Below are positions 37,477 through 41,788 of a stretch of 41,788 nucleotides of DNA, one piece after another (the stretch's first letter is position 1; each line of letters opens with the position of its first letter). The stretch spans positions 1 through 41,788 of the forward strand of contig JAGVXG010000014.1 in assembly GCA_018303885.1 (NCBI GenBank), in the 5' to 3' direction. Source of the DNA: Candidatus Pacearchaeota archaeon (lineage in GTDB: Archaea > Nanobdellota > Nanobdellia > Pacearchaeales > GW2011-AR1). The notes under the pieces were generated by a model, which was given only the letters and a program-made list of their open reading frames with translations, was not told where the DNA came from and did no database searches. Made by a program: the position numbers and the translations under genes.

Positions 37477-39258
37477 TTAAATCTGTTTCAGCCAAAAAAT
37501 GATTGCCAAAATAATCAAGAGTACTATCAATGCAAGCAACCAGAAAGATATTTTTATAGTTAACCCTGATTCCTTTACCGGCTTTGCTGCTTGAAGTTCT
37601 TCGATTAAGACTACTGGAGGATTAAACTGGCCGAGGTATTTTGCATTGTAGAAATCATCGGTAGGCAAGACTCTAACTGGTCCGGGGTTTCTGCTTTTGC
37701 CTTTGCCACCGTCATTAGTATCTTTATGTTCAGTATTACATGTTGAACTGCAGCCATCACCATCAGCCGTATTTCCATCATCGCATTGTTCACTTTGCTG
37801 ATTTACAACACCATCCCCGCAGAATGGAAGATTTGTTAATGTACATTCTTGAGTGCATTCTTGATGTAAGCCAACACCGTCATTGCCATCACATTGTTCT
37901 TGCTGCTCAACAATGCTGTTTCCGCATTGGGCGACAATCAGAATCTCTCTCGATGCAGGGTTGTCAGACATGTTGCAGTCTGTTTCATTGATTTTTTCAA
38001 CAAAAACAGTTACATTATGGCCTGAAAATGTTAAATTGGAAACATCAAGAACTACTTCTTTGCTGTGGAAAACATTTATTGAATTATTGTAATTTGCTAA
38101 AGTTTGATTATCAATCTTAACAACGACATGGATGTTATTCATGGTATTTTCTATTTTGTTATCGATGAAGTATTTTATTGTGTAGTTTTTTCCTTTTGTT
38201 AGCTCTGCAGGATTATCCAAAACCCAACCAGTTGCATTTGATTCAGGTCTTATTGCAATACCGGTTCCTGCGCTATTAGAATATGAAAATCTTATTCCAA
38301 CATCATGCTCGCATACTGGCTCTTCTTCATTACAAGTTACCGAACAACCATCACCGTTTGCAGTATTACCATCATCACATTGTTCTACTCCTACTCTAAC
38401 AATTCCATCACCACATTGAGGTAACTCACATTGATTTGTACAACCATCACCATTTACAGTATTACCATCATCACATTGCTCTCCAGAATCAACATAGCCG
38501 TCACCGCAAACCGGCGTATGTGGTGGTTCTACACATCCATCAATCATCCAATAAATACTGTCTTCTGTATCAACCGAAAGTGTATATGTGCCTGATGTTT
38601 GCACAGTAAAATTATCTGCAATAACCCCTTCTACAGGGCTTGGAAGTGGCTGAGTATAAGACTTATCCACAATATTTCCAGAAGTTCCATTTATAACTAC
38701 TCTTAATAACCTGTTATCAACCCCCTGCCCAGGCGCATTTTCAGAATATTTATCAAAGAAAATATATGAATAATTATCAGATGTTAAATTAAAAGTGCTT
38801 GTTCTTTCATCATCGATAACAACTTCTAATGTATCAAGATTAAAAACCGGATCTTCAGAATCTTGAGCTAAATATCCCTGAACCGACCTTGATTCATGTT
38901 GGTGTGTTCCATTAATATCTACTGTTGCCCCAGGAGAAGTTTCTAGAGAGTAAATTTTTACATGAAATGGGCTTGAAACTTCTTTTACAAGAACTAATGG
39001 TGTTGGCACACCGTTAACCTTTGCAGAAAGAGAAGGGTCATCTTTCGTAAAAACCAAAACCTGATTTCTGTCAACAACAAAAGAGGTTTCAATATCTTGA
39101 AATGGTTCTTGCTGATAAAGGAATAACTCTCCTTGCCCAATACAAGAATTCACTGGAATTTCAGCAAGAGGGAAATTATCCCATGCGCTTAGAATAGAGA
39201 TAAAACTAAAAGTTAAAATAACTGCAATAAAAGCAAAAGAAATAAAAGTTTTTTTCAT
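37477..39258 (-). CDS. Cys-rich surface protein with C-terminal TM, paralog of part of 33367-37248
   Basis: IPVNSCIGQGELFLYQQEPFQDIETSFVVDRNQVLVFTKDDPSLSAKVNGVP parallels the neighbour; three or more Cys-rich repeats; C-terminal TM FWLLALIVLLIILAIIFWLKQI. Confidence 0.9.
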   Translation of the reverse strand: MKKTFISFAFIAVILTFSFISILSAWDNFPLAEIPVNSCIGQGELFLYQQEPFQDIETSFVVDRNQVLVFTKDDPSLSAKVNGVPTPLVLVKEVSSPFHVKIYSLETSPGATVDINGTHQHESRSVQGYLAQDSEDPVFNLDTLEVVIDDERTSTFNLTSDNYSYIFFDKYSENAPGQGVDNRLLRVVINGTSGNIVDKSYTQPLPSPVEGVIADNFTVQTSGTYTLSVDTEDSIYWMIDGCVEPPHTPVCGDGYVDSGEQCDDGNTVNGDGCTNQCELPQCGDGIVRVGVEQCDDGNTANGDGCSVTCNEEEPVCEHDVGIRFSYSNSAGTGIAIRPESNATGWVLDNPAELTKGKNYTIKYFIDNKIENTMNNIHVVVKIDNQTLANYNNSINVFHSKEVVLDVSNLTFSGHNVTVFVEKINETDCNMSDNPASREILIVAQCGNSIVEQQEQCDGNDGVGLHQECTQECTLTNLPFCGDGVVNQQSEQCDDGNTADGDGCSSTCNTEHKDTNDGGKGKSRNPGPVRVLPTDDFYNAKYLGQFNPPVVLIEELQAAKPVKESGLTIKISFWLLALIVLLIILAIIFWLKQI

Positions 39259-39296
39259 TTTTTCATGATGTCAGTCATTATTTCACTATTATTTTT

Positions 39297-39360
39297 CTTT
39301 AAAAGCATTATTATCCTCGACAAACTACCTTTTGTCATTCCTTTTGCTTGATGAAACTTA
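39297..39360 (-). promoter_or_regulatory. Shared intergenic promoter module, diverged copy 3
   Basis: CTTTAAAAGCATTATTATCCTCGACAAACTACCTTTTGTCATTCC...TTGATGAAAC upstream of the 39258 start. Confidence 0.5.
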
Positions 39361-39485
39361 ATAATTACCCTCCGGAAAAGTTTTTTTTATGAAAATTAAA
39401 AACAATTAATAATGCTTAAGCAACATCTAGGACGAACAAGGAGAAGATTTATTTAAGCATATCTCTTCTATGGAGAATAAATAAA

Positions 39486-40037
39486 ATGGAAAAGAAAAAG
39501 GAGCGTATTGCGATTTTTATTGACGGGAGAAATTTTTATCATAGTACGAAACGTCTAGAAAGGAAAGGATTTAAAATAAATATTGAAGAATTAGTTAATG
39601 ATTTAGTAGGAGGTAGAGAACTCGTTACTGTATATTATTATAATGCTCTCTTAGACAAAGAATATGATCTAAAGAGATACGAAGAACACAACGAATATCT
39701 TGATGGTTTGAGAAAAATTCCTAAATTTAAAGTTATCTTGTGCGATTGGAGAAAAATAACAGAAAAAGATGGAAGTGTGAGATATGACATAAAAGGAGAT
39801 GATGTTTATCTAGCTCATGATCTTTTGATAGCAGCATTTGATGACCTCTACGACATTGCCATTATTGTGAGTGGCGATGCAGATTTCATTCCTGTGATTA
39901 ATACAGCAAGAAAGAGATTTAAGAAGAGGGTTGGGAATGGATTTTTTAGAAGAACTTCATCGTATAAACTAAGGAAAGCATGTGACTTCTCTGTAAATCT
40001 TAATAAAGTTCTAGTTAAGCTCAATCAGGAAAAATAA
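39486..40037 (+). CDS. NYN-domain (LabA/PIN-like) putative ribonuclease
   Basis: IAIFIDGRNFYHSTKR, KGDDVYLAHDLLIAAFDDLYDIAIIVSGDADFIPVINTAR. Confidence 0.88.
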   Translation: MEKKKERIAIFIDGRNFYHSTKRLERKGFKINIEELVNDLVGGRELVTVYYYNALLDKEYDLKRYEEHNEYLDGLRKIPKFKVILCDWRKITEKDGSVRYDIKGDDVYLAHDLLIAAFDDLYDIAIIVSGDADFIPVINTARKRFKKRVGNGFFRRTSSYKLRKACDFSVNLNKVLVKLNQEK

Positions 40038-40044
40038 TAGAAAA

Positions 40045-40170
40045 AGGAAGCGTCAGTGCCATCCGAAGATGGCACCTCGCAAGTATGATTACTCTTCGTC
40101 TTTAAAGTTTATAAAACTTTCGCGAGATCATTTTTCGTTGCTGTTAGTAAGTCAATGGCTCAGCATTGCC
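40045..40170 (-). ncRNA. Candidate structured ncRNA
   Basis: Minus strand: stem GTGCCATC-TTCG-GATGGCAC (8 bp, UUCG loop), AAAGTTT/AAACTTT hairpin, CTCGC/GCGAG closing stem, CAATG/CATTG hairpin, downstream T-rich tract; promoter element at about 40187-40207 shared with the tRNA. Confidence 0.5.
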
Positions 40171-40186
40171 CGAAGACCATACAGAG

Positions 40187-40207
40187 CATATATCAATATA
40201 CTAATGA
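40187..40207 (-). promoter_or_regulatory. TATA-like element for the ncRNA candidate, nearly identical to the tRNA upstream element
   Basis: ATATATCAATATACTAATGAT versus ATATATCAATATACTATTGAT at 21152 (one mismatch). Confidence 0.55.
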
Positions 40208-40257
40208 TTGCCGCCTTTATAGAATTTCCTTTCAATTATCAAAATTAATTAAAAATC

Positions 40258-41175
40258 TTAAGCAACATCAAAGCTAACTGCTTCACTGTCGCTGTTTCCT
40301 GCTTTATCTGTTGCCTTGATTACCAGGTCATGCATTCCTTTGCTGAATGTTTTTGTTTTTAGCCTATCCATACCATAGGAATCACAATCAACGCATAATG
40401 TCTTAAAAGAACCCCCACCGTCACTATATTCAAGATCAACTTTCTCACTAACACCTATACTAAAAGGAACTCTTCTCCCATAAGTCTCATCATCAACCGG
40501 CGAGTTTACAGTTAAAACAGGAGAAGTTGTGTCCACAAGAACATTAGTCGGAATAGAACTATCTGTGTTATTAGCAATATCTGTTATGTTGAACCAATAT
40601 TCAATTTCTTGTCCGTCAAAAGCCGTTAAATCAACTTGTATATTGCATGTTACATCTTCTCCAGATTCATCACATTCATCAGTAAGATTGAGAGTGGGAT
40701 TCCAGCTCAATAAAACTTCTTTTAAGTTATCTTCTGTATACTTGACATAAAAATCAGAACCATTTGTTACAGAACCTCTTCTTGGTTCTGTTCTTAAAAT
40801 TTGCGGATCATTGCTATCGATAAAGAAAGATATACTCTGCGATACAGTTCTATCACTGAATATAGCCAAAAACTCCAACTCATGAAATCCTTCATCAAAA
40901 CCCATTATTCTAGTTGACCAGAAACCAAAGTCATCACAATTCCTGCAAAGCGTCCTAAATCTTCCGCCATTATCGCTGACCTTGAAAGTGTCAACTTCAT
41001 CGCTAAACAATATTATAACAGGAATTCTTCTATCATCATAAATTTTGTCTTGCATAGGTGAAAGGATATTTATGTCTCCAGTTAGAACAGTTACTATCAA
41101 ACCCTGTTCCATAGTAAGTGCAAATACAGCTCCGACTAATAAAATTCCTAAAACTAAAAAAGCTATTTTTTTCAT
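40258..41175 (-). CDS. Secreted surface protein with repeated Ig-like modules
   Basis: Signal peptide; internal repeats RIPVIILFSDEVDTFKVSDNGGRFRTLCRNCDDFG and RVPFSIGVSEKVDLEYSDGGGSFKTLCVDCDSYG. Confidence 0.85.
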   Translation of the reverse strand: MKKIAFLVLGILLVGAVFALTMEQGLIVTVLTGDINILSPMQDKIYDDRRIPVIILFSDEVDTFKVSDNGGRFRTLCRNCDDFGFWSTRIMGFDEGFHELEFLAIFSDRTVSQSISFFIDSNDPQILRTEPRRGSVTNGSDFYVKYTEDNLKEVLLSWNPTLNLTDECDESGEDVTCNIQVDLTAFDGQEIEYWFNITDIANNTDSSIPTNVLVDTTSPVLTVNSPVDDETYGRRVPFSIGVSEKVDLEYSDGGGSFKTLCVDCDSYGMDRLKTKTFSKGMHDLVIKATDKAGNSDSEAVSFDVA

Positions 41176-41788
41176 GTTAATTTTTTCCTTTTATTATAAA
41201 TTACGAATGCCACAATCGCAAGTATAACCAAACCAGGCACGATTAATTTTTTAGCATTTATATCTCCCCAAATAGCTCCACCAGTTATTCCAGAGACATA
41301 ATCTTCTTGAGTTTCTCCCTCTGTTCTTGCTTCTGCATTTAATCCTAAATTTTCAAATCCTATTCCAGAACTGTTTGTTGCATTTGTAGAATTTTTTGTG
41401 GCAACAATTCCTCCGCCACCGCTTCCACCACCAGCGCCGCCGCCAGAACCCCCGCCTGACGAACCGCCAGAAGAAACTACTGGTTTCTCATTTATTAAAA
41501 CTTTAAGCCAAACACCAAATTTTATAATAGAATTGCCTTGCTGTTCTTCTTCAAACAATAAAACCCCATGATATTCTCCAATTTTATTTCCAGACAAGCA
41601 AACTTCAACTTCTCTTTCATCAATAGAAAGTTCATTGTCATAATTTATTGAAATTTCATGCTGGCTTGCTTCTGTGTCGAACGAACTAACCTTCCATTCA
41701 ACGCTTTCATTCTCTGCCCAGCTGTCTGAAGCTGTTATTGTTTCCGATTCTGAATCTATTGTTATCATTTTACATTCTTCCTGATTTT
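41172..41788 (-). CDS. Surface protein C-terminal part (gene continues past window end)
   Basis: Frame remains open upstream of M41768 to the window end; Gly/Ser linker, GITGGAIWG, C-terminal TM and KRKKLT; 4-nt overlap with the next gene. Confidence 0.8.
   Translation of the reverse strand, partial: NQEECKMITIDSESETITASDSWAENESVEWKVSSFDTEASQHEISINYDNELSIDEREVEVCLSGNKIGEYHGVLLFEEEQQGNSIIKFGVWLKVLINEKPVVSSGGSSGGGSGGGAGGGSGGGGIVATKNSTNATNSSGIGFENLGLNAEARTEGETQEDYVSGITGGAIWGDINAKKLIVPGLVILAIVAFVIYNKRKKLT

Noticed and set aside
1-41788. Mobile element, prophage or toxin-antitoxin system
   Set aside because: No transposase, integrase, phage structural or classic toxin/antitoxin signatures recognised; the NYN protein lacks an obvious partner gene.

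Overview
The window looks like a fragment of an archaeal chromosome. Evidence: TATA-like promoters, archaeal-type SRP RNA features, class III prepilin-like proteins, archease/RtcB and FlaI/FlaJ-type secretion proteins. The lineage is probably DPANN-like, judging by the many small cell-surface genes, but this is an inference. The architecture is: (i) a tandem pair of Cys-rich surface genes, one split by a frameshift; (ii) a secreted metzincin-type metalloprotease; (iii) a tightly overlapping five-gene operon at 5062-10542: inositol-phosphate synthase, nucleotidyltransferase-Nudix fusion, divergent CTP-synthase-like protein with a remnant glutaminase domain, HprK-like kinase and PfkB kinase. This is the best candidate for an undescribed pathway. 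(iv) a Nudix/SPOUT pair and an archease-RtcB-nucleotidyltransferase RNA-repair cluster; (v) a subtilase; (vi) a type IV pilus-like locus at about 15.1-25.9 kb with several divergent pilins and two unannotated micro-ORFs; (vii) a tRNA-like gene with a 17-nt duplicated segment, an SRP RNA with duplicated 3'-end motifs, and a structured ncRNA candidate that shares a promoter-like element with the tRNA; (viii) large surface proteins, including one with a tandem CGDG...EQCDDGNT repeat array, several preceded by a common intergenic element. No CRISPR array, transposase or integrase was seen. All family calls come from motif recognition by eye; no searches were run.
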